64,000 nt of DNA from the NCBI GenBank assembly GCA_963674835.2, contig CAXXKC010000003.1:682001-746000 (forward strand), given 5' to 3'. The DNA is from G963674835 sp963674835 (lineage in GTDB: Bacteria > Planctomycetota > Planctomycetia > Pirellulales > Thermoguttaceae). Position numbers and translations under genes: made by a program. Below, in pieces: positions 52,448 through 61,032 of this stretch (the first letter of the stretch is position 1; every line of letters begins with the position of its first letter). The notes beneath the pieces are model-generated. The model did no database searches. It was given only the letters and a program-made list of their open reading frames with translations, and was not told the origin of the DNA.

Positions 52448-53146
52448 TTATGTTCGGTCAGAGGGCCAAAAATCCCCGGGAATTCCCGCATCCGCCGCGT
52501 ACGACTCGCCATGCCCTACACCACGCCACGCGCTACCCAGCGGCAAGCCAAGACCCGCGCTCCGCGGCTCTTCCAGCGGCGTCATCAGCGGATGGCTCGA
52601 GGGCGGATCCGCAGGCGTCGTCGGGTCCAGCTTCCGGTCCAGCTCGTCGATGTATTTGCCCAGCACGCTGCGCACTTCCTCCGGCATCACCGGGTTGGCT
52701 CGCTGGATCAGCCGTGCCATGTAATAGCCACTCCGACTGTGCAGAATCGTCTGCCGGGCCGTCTCCGAAAGCGTGACCGCAAAGAACGTGATCACCAGAC
52801 ACAGGAGGATTCCCTTGGCTAACCCAAAGAGGGCCCCAATCTGGTGGTCAAACTCGCGCAGTTGCACGCGGTCGATCATCCCCGCCACGATCCGAAATCC
52901 CAGCCAGATCACCAGCGAAGTCCCCGCGTACAGAACCAGCATCGCCACGAATCGATTCCAAGGCGCCTGCTGCGTGAAGTACGGCGCTAGCATGCCGCCG
53001 AACCGCAACGCCACCAGCGAGCTCACCACCAGCGATGCCAGCGACGCTAGCTGCCAAGCCATGCCTTTCCACGCGCCGAACACGGCCGTGAGCACGATCA
53101 CCGCTAGCATGAACATGTCATAGGGCTGCAAAGGCAAATTGTTCAC
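52448..53146 (-). CDS. CvpA family membrane protein
   Basis: A 232-residue protein of the CvpA (colicin V production) family. It begins with a short soluble stretch, then four membrane helices: FMLAVIVLTAVFGAWKGMA, LASLVVSSLVALRFGG, FVAMLVLYAGTSLVIWLGF, and LAKGILLCLVITFFAV. The GTG start at 53146 has GAGGAGG 6 bases upstream. The family core is about 165-190 residues; the last 50 are a Pro/Ser/Gly-rich tail without homology, read from sequence that also looks unusual (see 51706-52447). The likely role is in envelope or peptidoglycan maintenance; details are unknown. Confidence 0.86.
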   Translation of the reverse strand: MNNLPLQPYDMFMLAVIVLTAVFGAWKGMAWQLASLASLVVSSLVALRFGGMLAPYFTQQAPWNRFVAMLVLYAGTSLVIWLGFRIVAGMIDRVQLREFDHQIGALFGLAKGILLCLVITFFAVTLSETARQTILHSRSGYYMARLIQRANPVMPEEVRSVLGKYIDELDRKLDPTTPADPPSSHPLMTPLEEPRSAGLGLPLGSAWRGVGHGESYAADAGIPGDFWPSDRT

Positions 53147-53178
53147 CGCACGCCTCCTCGGGGAGATTTCGGCCCGGC

Positions 53179-53184
53179 AGTATA
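53179..53184 (-). promoter_or_regulatory. Candidate -10 for cvpA-type gene
   Basis: On the minus strand TATACT lies 33 bases upstream of the GTG start, within an imperfect GGCCCGG/CCGGGCC inverted repeat. No good -35 box is visible. Confidence 0.4.
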
Positions 53185-53424
53185 CCGGCCCGGCCACCAA
53201 CAGCGAAGACCAACAGCCCGACACAGCCCCAGGCTCTCCACAAACTGCGGACCCTGCACAAACCAGGCAACGCACCGCACCACAATGAACATCGATGCCG
53301 TGCCATTCAGCCGCCCCTGCAGGCTCTTGGTAGCCGCCCTTCAACTGCTCTTGGCTCCTGAAGCTACTTCGGATACAAGGGCAGGGGATTGAGCAACTCG
53401 TCGCTTGCCGAGAATGGATTCTCT

Positions 53425-54180
53425 ATGGCCGACTTCAAAACACACATCACCGTCAGTACAGTTTGCGGCGTGGGCTACGGTGCCGGCGCCTACTTCGGCT
53501 ATCACGTCGCTCCACCAACCTGCATTCTCGCCGGAGGGCTTTGCGCCGTTTCCGGAATGCTCCCCGACGTCGACAGCGACTCGGGCGTGCCGCTCCGCGA
53601 AAGCCTCTCCTTCGGCGCCGCCGTCGTCGCCATGATGATGGTCCACCGGTTTCAGCAGTTCGGCTTCGCTTCCGAAACGATCGTACTGGCCGGCGCCGCG
53701 ACCTACCTGGCGGTCCGATTCATTTTCGGCGAGTGGCTGCGGCGATACACCGTTCACCGCGGCATGTTCCACAGCATCCCCGCGGCCCTCGTCTTCGCCG
53801 AGCTCGCGTTCCTACTTTCCTCCGGCGACTTGCCCATTCGCTATTACAAGGCCGGCGGTGTACTCCTCGGCTACCTCTCTCACCTCACCCTCGACGAAAT
53901 CTACAGTTTCCAGTGGTCGCGTGGCCGTCTGCGGATAAAACGATCGTTCGGAACCGCGCTGAAACTCTTTGGCCACAGTTGGTGGTCCAACATCTCCGTC
54001 TACGCCAAGCTCGCGGTCCTCACGTGGCTGGTCGTCTACGAGCCCGGATGGATGGCGCAGCATTGCCGGTCCGCCGACCAGCCCCAAGAGATGGCTCGCA
54101 CTCAGGAAGGCGGCTTCCCCTTCAAACTGCTGCCCGCCACGGGCGAATCCTCCGACGACGACTCGTCGCTCTTCCGCTGA
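53425..54180 (+). CDS. DUF457/YdjM-type membrane-bound metal-dependent hydrolase
   Basis: A 251-residue membrane protein. The N terminus ADFKTHITVS and the segment SGMLPDVDSDSGVPLRE contain the His and Asp residues of the family, and the later segment HRGMFHSIPAALVFAELAFLL carries the other metal-binding His. At least four hydrophobic segments are visible. Members are often called LexA-regulated inner-membrane hydrolases; the substrate is unknown. The ATG at 53425 is preferred over an upstream start at 53389. No operon partner is evident. Confidence 0.82.
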   Translation: MADFKTHITVSTVCGVGYGAGAYFGYHVAPPTCILAGGLCAVSGMLPDVDSDSGVPLRESLSFGAAVVAMMMVHRFQQFGFASETIVLAGAATYLAVRFIFGEWLRRYTVHRGMFHSIPAALVFAELAFLLSSGDLPIRYYKAGGVLLGYLSHLTLDEIYSFQWSRGRLRIKRSFGTALKLFGHSWWSNISVYAKLAVLTWLVVYEPGWMAQHCRSADQPQEMARTQEGGFPFKLLPATGESSDDDSSLFR

Positions 54181-54189
54181 GCCACCGCC

Positions 54190-55929
54190 TCACGGCAAAC
54201 AGTCTTCCATCTCTCGCACCAGCGCGCCTTCCCATTCGACCGCCTGGATCCAGCTATACAGCGTCATCGGCTCCTTGGCCGCGCGCTGCACGGGTGCCTT
54301 GTTCGGATCGCTCGTGTTCCACAGCTTGGTGCGCACATGCTCCATGTACGCCAGCGCCAACGCCCGCCACGGCTCCTTCTCGTCGGTGTTCTGCGCAATC
54401 CGCAGCAGCGACGCCGCCGCCATGAACCGGCACCACGTGAACGTCGAGAACCTCAGCCCCGGCCGAACCGCCCGGCTGTCCAGATCGATCGTCGCATACG
54501 GCGGCTCTCGATCGATCCGGCTCATCGCAAGCCACCATCGTGCCGCACGCTTCATTGCCTCGCGCGCCGCCGGCTGATCCCGAAACGTCGGCGTGTCGCA
54601 CGCGACCAGGAAGTGATACATGCCCATGCCCTGGTCAGGCAGATTCTGTTCGCGAAACGCTTGCCCGCGCCCGATCGTCGCGAACAGATACGGCCAGCAG
54701 CCGATCGCCTCCTGGCCTTCCACGTAGTGCGCAAAGCCTCGCCGCGACGCCTCTAGCCACGACTCCGGCGGCTTCCGGCCCAGCTTCTCCAGCGCCTGGT
54801 GCGCCCGGGCCAGCGCCATCGCTCCCAGGATGTTCGAGTTCTGGCAATCGGTCGTCGATCCTTGATGATGGTGAAACACACCCGGATGAAACTCGCTGTT
54901 GAGCACCCACGTCGCCGCCGCGTTCAAATAGTCCATGTCTTCCTGCGACGGCGCCAGTCCCAACTCATACGTCTTCACCAACAGGTTGGCCACGATCGCC
55001 GTCTCCACACCCGTCACGTTCGGCAGCGGGCCCTTCAAACGCCGAAACTCGCCCCATTTGCCGCCGACCATCTGGCAAAACCCGCCATACTGCTCCGTGT
55101 TCGCCCGATTCTCGCGATGCTGGCCCTTGTACACATACGCCCGCGCCAACAGCGCGCGCCGCCGATACTCCTCATCACCCGTATCGCGCCACGCCCGCAT
55201 GAAGCAAACCGCCGCGGCCGCCGCGTCGCGGAAGTCGTACTTGTCTTCCTCCGAGTAGATCGCGCCGTAGTGTGGATCGTTGGCATCAAGCACCTGCCGC
55301 CGCATGCACCATCGGAGAATCTCCTCGAACATCTCGCGGAGTTGCTTCTTCCCAAACTTCCCGCGCTGCAGCACGGCGGAGAACTCGTCCCAATGCTCCT
55401 TCTGCAAGATCTCTCGCTCATCCAAACGGATCTTGCGTTCGTAGGGCCGATAGGCCTTCGCCGCCTCCTTGGCCTCGGCAAAACTTCGCCCGGCCGGATA
55501 CACCAACACGCATTCGACCGGATTGCTCCGCTCACCCCCGGTAGCCTTCGTGTAGAAGCTCAACATCCGACTGTCCCGGCCGATGTCCGTCAACTCCACG
55601 CGTCCTTCCCGCACTTGGCGTTGTTCAAACGTGCGACCGTCCCAGCTCACCGCCAACTCGCTAGGTTCCCCCTTCGGCACGATGGCCACCGTGTACTTGC
55701 CCGCCGACAGTTCCAGTCCGTTCACCTCGAAACTCCAGATCGAGTGCTCCTGATACTTCTCTAGCGCCACGCCGTGATAGAACCACGGCAGTTGCGCGCT
55801 GAAGTCGGCGCCCGCTATGCGCAGACAATCGCCCGACGCAAGCGCCGCCCCACACACCACGAGCAGGCACCCAACCACTAGCGTGCATCGCGAGCCAATC
55901 CGAAAGGCAATTCCGTTCGACTGTCGCAT
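54190..55929 (-). CDS. Secreted protein of helical-toroid type, probably glycan-related
   Basis: A 579-residue exported protein with a signal peptide (LLVVCGAALASGD). After a beta-rich N-terminal part (about 30-180), the rest is helical and recalls six-hairpin glycosidases, with segments such as CMRRQVLDANDPHYGAIYSEEDKYDFRDAAAAAV (from about residue 210; includes several acidic residues) and GVETAIVANLLVKTYELG. The catalytic residues cannot be pointed out by eye. The ATG at 55929 has GGAGGAGA upstream. It is divergent from a XylR-type regulator, so it is probably under its control and part of sugar use. Confidence 0.65.
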   Translation of the reverse strand: MRQSNGIAFRIGSRCTLVVGCLLVVCGAALASGDCLRIAGADFSAQLPWFYHGVALEKYQEHSIWSFEVNGLELSAGKYTVAIVPKGEPSELAVSWDGRTFEQRQVREGRVELTDIGRDSRMLSFYTKATGGERSNPVECVLVYPAGRSFAEAKEAAKAYRPYERKIRLDEREILQKEHWDEFSAVLQRGKFGKKQLREMFEEILRWCMRRQVLDANDPHYGAIYSEEDKYDFRDAAAAAVCFMRAWRDTGDEEYRRRALLARAYVYKGQHRENRANTEQYGGFCQMVGGKWGEFRRLKGPLPNVTGVETAIVANLLVKTYELGLAPSQEDMDYLNAAATWVLNSEFHPGVFHHHQGSTTDCQNSNILGAMALARAHQALEKLGRKPPESWLEASRRGFAHYVEGQEAIGCWPYLFATIGRGQAFREQNLPDQGMGMYHFLVACDTPTFRDQPAAREAMKRAARWWLAMSRIDREPPYATIDLDSRAVRPGLRFSTFTWCRFMAAASLLRIAQNTDEKEPWRALALAYMEHVRTKLWNTSDPNKAPVQRAAKEPMTLYSWIQAVEWEGALVREMEDCLP

Positions 55930-56019
55930 CGTCTTCTCCTCCGAAAGTTGCGGAGTCTCTCTCTGGCAGGTCCACTCTCGCCATCGTAGTCGCCACAGCT
56001 CGCGCAAACCAGCAAGGGT

Positions 56020-56049
56020 TTGTATGAAACATGTTCCGCGCTGTATACT
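56020..56049 (+). promoter_or_regulatory. Candidate promoter of the XylR-type regulator
   Basis: A -35 like TTGTAT (56020-56025) and a -10 TATACT (56044-56049), 18 bases apart, lie upstream of the ATG at 56083. The same CTGTATACT context occurs in the candidate promoter at 60431-60459. Confidence 0.45.
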
Positions 56050-56082
56050 TTTTGCAAGCCGACGACGACTCGGGAGCTTGCC

Positions 56083-57234
56083 ATGAAACGCGTTGCCGTA
56101 CTGATCGAAACGTCCCGCGCGTACGGGCGCGGACTGATCAGCGGAGTCGCCCGCTACAACCGCGAGCACGCGCGCTGGTCGGTCTACTTCAAGCCCCATG
56201 GGCTCGACGACCCGCCGCCTCCATGGCTGCGCGACTGGCGCGGCGACGGCATCCTCGCCCGCATCGGCAATCGCAACGTCGCCGAAACCGTCCTCCGCAC
56301 CGGCGTACCGGTCGTCGAACTCCGCGCCGTGCTCCCCGACCTCGGGCTTCCCGTCATCGGCGTCAACAACCGCGCCGTCGCCGACCTCGCCCTGGAGCAT
56401 CTGCGCGAGCGAGGCTTTCAGCAGTTCGGCTTCTGCGGGCTGCCTCGCGGCCTCGAACCCTGCATGGACGAACGCTGCGATCATTTCCAAGACGCAGTAG
56501 CCACCGCCGGATACCCCTGCGACGTTTTCCCCGCAGCGCGAACTCGCGGCCGCCGAAAAGCCTGGGAGGCCGAGCAGAACGAAATGGCCCGCTGGGTCCA
56601 TTCCCTCCCCAAACCGATCGGACTGATGACCTGCAACGACGATCGTGGGCTGCAGCTCCTCGACGCCTGCCGCCGCGCCCAGGTCATGGTCCCCGACGAA
56701 GTGGCCGTCGTCAGCGTCGACAACGACGAGTATCTCTGCGGCCTGGCAATTCCTCCCCTGACGAGCATCGACGTCCGCCCCGAAGAGATCGGCCATCAGG
56801 CCGCCGCGCTATTGGACCGCATGATGGCCGGCAAAGCGGCTCCCTCACGGCCGACCCTCATCGCCCCCCGAAGCGTCGTCACTCGCCAGTCGACCGATGT
56901 CCTCGCCACCGAAGACGCCAAGGTCATTCAGGCCGTATCCTTCATCCGCTCCCAAGCCTGCCAACGCATCCGCGTGTCCGACGTCCTGCAGCACGTGCGA
57001 CTGTCGCGCGCCGCGCTAGAACCCCGCGTCAGAGCGGTCCTCGGCCGAACGATCCACGACGAGATCCACCGCGTCCAAATCGAAACCGTCAAAGACCTGC
57101 TCTGCAACACCGACCTGCCGCTGAAACAGATCGCCCGCCGCTGCGGCTTCAAGTACCCGCAGTACATGGCCCGCACCTTCCGCCTCGCCACCGGCCAAAC
57201 CCTTAGCGCCTATCGCAAGCGACACCGCCACTGA
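56083..57234 (+). CDS. XylR-type transcriptional regulator (AraC family)
   Basis: A 383-residue regulator. The N-terminal two-thirds is a LacI-like sugar-binding domain (segments VAVLIETSRAYGRGLISGVARY, LPVIGVNNRAVADLALEHL and VPDEVAVVSVDNDEYLCGLAIPPLTSID), and the C-terminal third is an AraC-type DNA-binding domain with two helix-turn-helix motifs (IRVSDVLQHVRLSRAALEPRV and LPLKQIARRCGFKYPQYMARTFR). XylR-type regulators in planctomycetes control sugar-use genes. The start ATG has CGGGAG 6 bases upstream. It faces the toroid-protein gene and is followed by the oxidoreductase genes on the other strand. The ligand is unknown. Confidence 0.9.
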   Translation: MKRVAVLIETSRAYGRGLISGVARYNREHARWSVYFKPHGLDDPPPPWLRDWRGDGILARIGNRNVAETVLRTGVPVVELRAVLPDLGLPVIGVNNRAVADLALEHLRERGFQQFGFCGLPRGLEPCMDERCDHFQDAVATAGYPCDVFPAARTRGRRKAWEAEQNEMARWVHSLPKPIGLMTCNDDRGLQLLDACRRAQVMVPDEVAVVSVDNDEYLCGLAIPPLTSIDVRPEEIGHQAAALLDRMMAGKAAPSRPTLIAPRSVVTRQSTDVLATEDAKVIQAVSFIRSQACQRIRVSDVLQHVRLSRAALEPRVRAVLGRTIHDEIHRVQIETVKDLLCNTDLPLKQIARRCGFKYPQYMARTFRLATGQTLSAYRKRHRH

Positions 57235-57272
57235 ACCGCCCCCGGCCGTACAACCCCCAGCAACCACCCCCA

Positions 57273-57300
57273 TGTAGCACAGCCGCCCTCGGCTGTGCAA
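57273..57300 (+). repeat. Palindromic repeat GCACAGCCG-CCCT-CGGCTGTGC, copy 1
   Basis: Nine-base perfect arms (57277-57285 and 57290-57298) around CCCT, with TGTA before and AA after. Two more copies lie at 60282-60306 and 60333-60358. Confidence 0.9.
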
Positions 57301-57344
57301 CCTCCGCGCAAGCCCACACGCGTCAGACCTCCCGCTCCGCCGCC

Positions 57345-58715
57345 TCAAACCTCCTCCGGCACCACCCACGGCGAGCGATACTCTCGCTTGAACAGCTTCA
57401 TCGCCTCGGCACTGTCCACATGCAGCGTCTTAGGATCCACGTGCAGCGTCTGCCCGCCCGTCCGATAGCTCAACGTGGCGTAGTGCAACGTCAGATGGCT
57501 GTGGTAGCCGATCTCGATATCGGCGTTCGGCTTCTCTCGGCTGCGGATGCACTGCACGAAGTTCTCTTGGTGTTCCGCGTCGGGAAACACACCCTTGAAC
57601 TGATCCTTCACAACACCTTCCTGAAGCTTGGGCCGAATGAAAACCTGCCAACCGCCTCCCATTCGCCCCACGTACATCACGCCTTCCGAGCCGTAGATTT
57701 CGATTCGCGTTGAGCACTGCGGCCAATAGGGAAACATGTCCTTCGCCTCGCGAATCGCCGGCGCGATCTTCAGCATATAGGGCGTATACAGCGTCAGTTC
57801 CAGCGTCACGATCAGCCCGTCGTACGAGAAGGTCGCGATCTGCGTGTCCGGCGTCTCCGCGGCCCCCTCGGTGTCGAAGCGGCCACCGGTGCAGTAGACC
57901 TGTTTCGGCAGATCGAAACCCACGATCATCCGCGCCTCGTCGAACTGGTGAACCCCGTCGTTGCCGATGTCCCCGATGCAGTACCGCCACAGATGGTGCC
58001 AGTGTCTCTGCAGGGTCTTGTTGTAGCGATGCTCCGGCGCGGGGCCGTTCCACATGTCCCAGTCCAACCCCTGGGGCGGGTCGCTGTCGGCCTCCATGCG
58101 GAAATCCGGCCACAGCTTCTGGTTATACACCCGCACAAAGTGAATCCTGCCCAGTTTGCCCTCTTGAAGGTACGTGCGCGCCTTCATGTTGTACGCGCCG
58201 CTGCGATTCTGCGTGCCCACCTGAACCACGCGCTGATACTTGCGCGCCGCCTCGACCATCTTCCCGCCTTCCCACGCGTTCTGGCACAGCGGCTTCTCCA
58301 CGTACACGTCCTTGCCCGCCTGGCAGCTCCAAATCGTGGCCAGTGCGTGCCAGTGTGTCGGCGTGGCGATGACCATGGCATCGACCGACTTGTCGTCCAG
58401 CACCTTGCGGAAATCCTGCACGCACTTCGGCTCTTTCCCACCCTGGGCCTCGGCAACCAGCTTCTTCCGCGACGCGAAGAGTTGGCTGTCCACATCGGCG
58501 ATGTACGCCATCTCGCAATCGTCGCGCGAGGCAAAGCCGCGAGCCAGCGCCGGCCCCCGAGCTCCGCAGCCAACAATCGCCATGACGATCTTGTCGTTGG
58601 CCGGCGTCGCGCTCACGCTGCGCGGATCGCGCAGAATGGTCATCCCAGCCGCCAGCCCGACTCCCGCACTGCGTGCGTTCTGCAGCAACTCTCGGCGGTT
58701 GATTCTGCTCGTCAT
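57345..58715 (-). CDS. Tat-exported Gfo/Idh/MocA family oxidoreductase
   Basis: A 456-residue NAD(P)-dependent dehydrogenase-type protein. The N terminus is a twin-arginine-like signal (RINRRELLQNARSAGVGLAAG), followed by a Rossmann fold (VMAIVGCGARGPALARGFA) and the EKP motif in DVYVEKPLC (about residues 137-145). Its C-terminal domain is typical of the planctomycete 'secreted oxidoreductase' group. Substrates are likely sugars or cyclitols. It is 1 base after the next gene's stop on the same strand, so it forms an operon with the FAD oxidoreductase. Cofactor use outside the cytoplasm needs a tightly bound or pre-loaded nucleotide, as in glucose-fructose oxidoreductase. Confidence 0.9.
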   Translation of the reverse strand: MTSRINRRELLQNARSAGVGLAAGMTILRDPRSVSATPANDKIVMAIVGCGARGPALARGFASRDDCEMAYIADVDSQLFASRKKLVAEAQGGKEPKCVQDFRKVLDDKSVDAMVIATPTHWHALATIWSCQAGKDVYVEKPLCQNAWEGGKMVEAARKYQRVVQVGTQNRSGAYNMKARTYLQEGKLGRIHFVRVYNQKLWPDFRMEADSDPPQGLDWDMWNGPAPEHRYNKTLQRHWHHLWRYCIGDIGNDGVHQFDEARMIVGFDLPKQVYCTGGRFDTEGAAETPDTQIATFSYDGLIVTLELTLYTPYMLKIAPAIREAKDMFPYWPQCSTRIEIYGSEGVMYVGRMGGGWQVFIRPKLQEGVVKDQFKGVFPDAEHQENFVQCIRSREKPNADIEIGYHSHLTLHYATLSYRTGGQTLHVDPKTLHVDSAEAMKLFKREYRSPWVVPEEV

Positions 58716-58716
58716 G

Positions 58717-60252
58717 CTATACCTCGCTTCTTGAACAACATGGTTGCGCCCGGGCGACTTGCTTGCCGGCCAACCGGCCGCTGGTCAACGCCCAGGCAAT
58801 GTGCAGCCCGTGCCCCCAAAGAATCTGTCCTCCAGTTCCAACCGTGCCCACCGCATACAGCCCCGGAATCGGCCGATCCGAGCAATCCAGAACCTGCAAC
58901 CCCTCGTTGATGGCCACGCCCCCTTCGGCCGTCGTGAAATACGCCTTCGCGGGCCCCAGCAACACCCAGCGCCGCCCCTCCAAGGGCCGCCGCTGGCCGG
59001 TTCGTCCCCACGGATCCGGCTCCTGGCCGCCCGCGCATCGGTTATACGTCTGGACCGTTCGGCACAACGCCTCCTCCGGCAACCCTCGACGCCGTGCCAG
59101 CGCGGCAAGGCTCTCCGCCTCCACCGCCACGTCCGACCGCAAACGCAGATAGTCGGCCACGTAGGCGTAAGCGATCTCCGGCGCCGTCGAAACATAATGC
59201 GGCCACGCGCTGTACCGCTCGATAAGCCCCTCGTCCAGAAGCACGTAACAGATCTTTCCCGCCTGCGCAGCAATGGCGATCTCGCGGTCGGGCGTCACAG
59301 TCTCGTTACAAAAGCGCTCCGCGCCGGCATTGACAAGAATCGCGCCGTCGTCGAGCATCGCGTTCTCCGGATGCTGCCAAGTGACCAACAGCCGCTTGAT
59401 CACCGCATGGATCAATACCTTCGGCGCCAGCGGCATCAGCCATCCCATCGCCCGAGCCAGCACGCCGCGCGTCGGCAACATCTGCGTCACGTTCGGACGA
59501 GCCGTCGGAATGAACCGAATCTCCGGCCCGTAGGTCACCTCCATGTTCACCAGCCGCGCGTTCACCTGCCTGGCCAACACGTGACCGTCGCCCGTCGCCG
59601 TCTCGTTGATCCCCTCGATCGCCGCAAACTGCGGACCCTTGTACTGCCCGATCAACTCCGGCGAGTTCGAGTAATCGCCCGTGGCCAGCACAACACCCCG
59701 CCGGGCCTCGAACTCCATCGGCCGACCATCACATTCCGCCACGACGCCCGTCACGCACCCACCGTCCACCACAAGTTCGCGCACCGGCGCCCCGCAGCGA
59801 ATCATACCTCCAAGCCGCAACAGCTTCGCCTGCAACGTCGCCACATACGCCTTCGCATTCGGTACCACGGTATGCATCCGCGGCACGCGATTGGGCGGCT
59901 CGACCGTCGGACCGTAGAACGAGATGCCCATCGCCTGTAGCCAGTCCAGCGTGTCGGCCCCATTGCGAAGGAAGAACTGCCGCAAGCCGCGATGGTTGCC
60001 GGCCTCGATCGCCGCCGGGGCAAACTTCCCCGCATCTTCCTCGTGGTCTTCCGGCGAGTCCTCGATACCCGTCTTGCGTTGCATGCGCGTACTGTTGGCC
60101 GTAAACGAGCCGACCGCGATCGCCGTCGTCCCGCCGAGTTGCCGGTTCTTCTCCAGCAGCAAAACGCGCGCACCATTCTCCGCGGCGCTGACTGCCGCAG
60201 CCAGCCCACTCCCCCCGCCACCGACAACAATCACATCATACCCGCGTCCCAT
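58717..60252 (-). CDS. FAD-dependent oxidoreductase (fumarate reductase/3-ketosteroid dehydrogenase type)
   Basis: A 511-residue flavoprotein. The FAD-binding motif VIVVGGGGSGLAAAVSAAENGARVLLLEK opens the protein (only the start is quoted here), and GVVLATGDYSNSPELI (about residues 195-210) is the second conserved segment of the FAD_binding_2 family. The GGVAINEGLQVLDCSDRPIPGLYAVG stretch near the C terminus is typical of the group. No signal peptide is seen, so it is probably cytoplasmic. It is the first gene of the two-gene operon with the Gfo/Idh/MocA gene. The substrate is unknown; sugar or sterol-like compounds are possible. Confidence 0.85.
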   Translation of the reverse strand: MGRGYDVIVVGGGGSGLAAAVSAAENGARVLLLEKNRQLGGTTAIAVGSFTANSTRMQRKTGIEDSPEDHEEDAGKFAPAAIEAGNHRGLRQFFLRNGADTLDWLQAMGISFYGPTVEPPNRVPRMHTVVPNAKAYVATLQAKLLRLGGMIRCGAPVRELVVDGGCVTGVVAECDGRPMEFEARRGVVLATGDYSNSPELIGQYKGPQFAAIEGINETATGDGHVLARQVNARLVNMEVTYGPEIRFIPTARPNVTQMLPTRGVLARAMGWLMPLAPKVLIHAVIKRLLVTWQHPENAMLDDGAILVNAGAERFCNETVTPDREIAIAAQAGKICYVLLDEGLIERYSAWPHYVSTAPEIAYAYVADYLRLRSDVAVEAESLAALARRRGLPEEALCRTVQTYNRCAGGQEPDPWGRTGQRRPLEGRRWVLLGPAKAYFTTAEGGVAINEGLQVLDCSDRPIPGLYAVGTVGTGGQILWGHGLHIAWALTSGRLAGKQVARAQPCCSRSEV

Positions 60253-60281
60253 ATCTCAACCCGAGTCGCCTCACAACCATC

Positions 60282-60306
60282 TAGCACAGCCGCCGTCGGC
60301 TGTACA
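60282..60306 (+). repeat. Palindromic repeat, copy 2
   Basis: Arms GCACAGCCG (60284-60292) and CGGCTGTAC (60297-60305) with one mismatch and the loop CCGT. Located in the presumed leader of the FAD oxidoreductase gene. Confidence 0.88.
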
Positions 60307-60332
60307 AATACCTCACAATCACTCACCCCCGT

Positions 60333-60358
60333 GTAGCACAGCCGCCCTCGGCTGTGCA
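60333..60358 (+). repeat. Palindromic repeat, copy 3
   Basis: Perfect arms (60336-60344 and 60349-60357) around CCCT, identical in the core to the copy at 57273. Confidence 0.9.
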
Positions 60359-60430
60359 GACTCAACGCCCCAAACCACTCAGAAGCGATCCTAGTCCCTG
60401 TCCGGTGAACCGCAATGCTCGCCGGCACAT

Positions 60431-60459
60431 AGTATACAGAAGCGTACAGATTCTGTACG
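60431..60459 (-). promoter_or_regulatory. Promoter with overlapping operator for the oxidoreductase operon
   Basis: On the minus strand a -10 TATACT (60431-60436) is preceded by a perfect palindrome CGTACAGA-A-TCTGTACG (60443-60459) that covers the -35 position. It is a good candidate operator for a regulator such as the XylR protein. It lies between the dtd stop and the FAD oxidoreductase start (60252), giving a long leader with two palindromic repeats. Confidence 0.5.
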
Positions 60460-60474
60460 GCTCGCAGAAAGACC

Positions 60475-60951
60475 CTACTCGCCGTGCCCACCGCGGCGGC
60501 TGCGTTTCAGATCGCACGTGTCCAGCAACAACGTGACCGGCCCGTCATTGGTCAGCTCGACGGCCATATGCTGGCGAAACTGTCCCGTCGCCACGCAGAT
60601 TCCTTGCTCCACCACAATCCGCGCGAACACCTCATACAGCCGCTCCGCCTGTTCCGGCGGCGCCGCCGCCGTGAAGCTCGGCCGGCGTCCCTTGCGGCAA
60701 TCGCCCAACAGCGTGAACTGGCTCACCACGAGCATCGACCCGCCGACCTCCGCCAGCGACAGGTTCATCTTCCCTTCGCTATCCTCGAAGATCCGGAGTC
60801 CGGCGATCTTCTCGGCCAGCAGCCGCGCCGTCGATTCGTCATCGTCCTGGGCGACCCCCAACAGGACGAGCATTCCACCGTCGATCCGCCCGACCGACTC
60901 CCCGGCAACGGTCACTTCTGCACGGCTGACGCGTTGAATACAAGCTCGCAT
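60475..60951 (-). CDS. dtd: D-aminoacyl-tRNA deacylase
   Basis: This 158-residue enzyme removes D-amino acids (and Gly from tRNA-Ala) from mischarged tRNAs. Motifs are MLVVSQFTLLGD (about residues 72-83) with the SQFTL box and ELTNDGPVTLLLDT (about 130-143) with the Gly-Pro-Val-Thr box. The length is normal (about 145-160). It is divergent from pdxA, with which it shares an 81-base promoter region containing an A/T-rich patch (TACAATATAT at 60981-60990). Confidence 0.95.
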   Translation of the reverse strand: MRACIQRVSRAEVTVAGESVGRIDGGMLVLLGVAQDDDESTARLLAEKIAGLRIFEDSEGKMNLSLAEVGGSMLVVSQFTLLGDCRKGRRPSFTAAAPPEQAERLYEVFARIVVEQGICVATGQFRQHMAVELTNDGPVTLLLDTCDLKRSRRGGHGE

Positions 60952-61032
60952 GGGCCTACACTACTTCCTTTCATCTTGCCTACAATATATCCTTCGATGC
61001 CTTTCCCACGCTACCATCACGGAGGCTCGCCA

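Noticed and set aside
52024..52776. Plus-strand open frame of 250 codons
   Set aside because: Arg/Pro-rich, no motifs, and it runs antisense to the clear CvpA-type gene.
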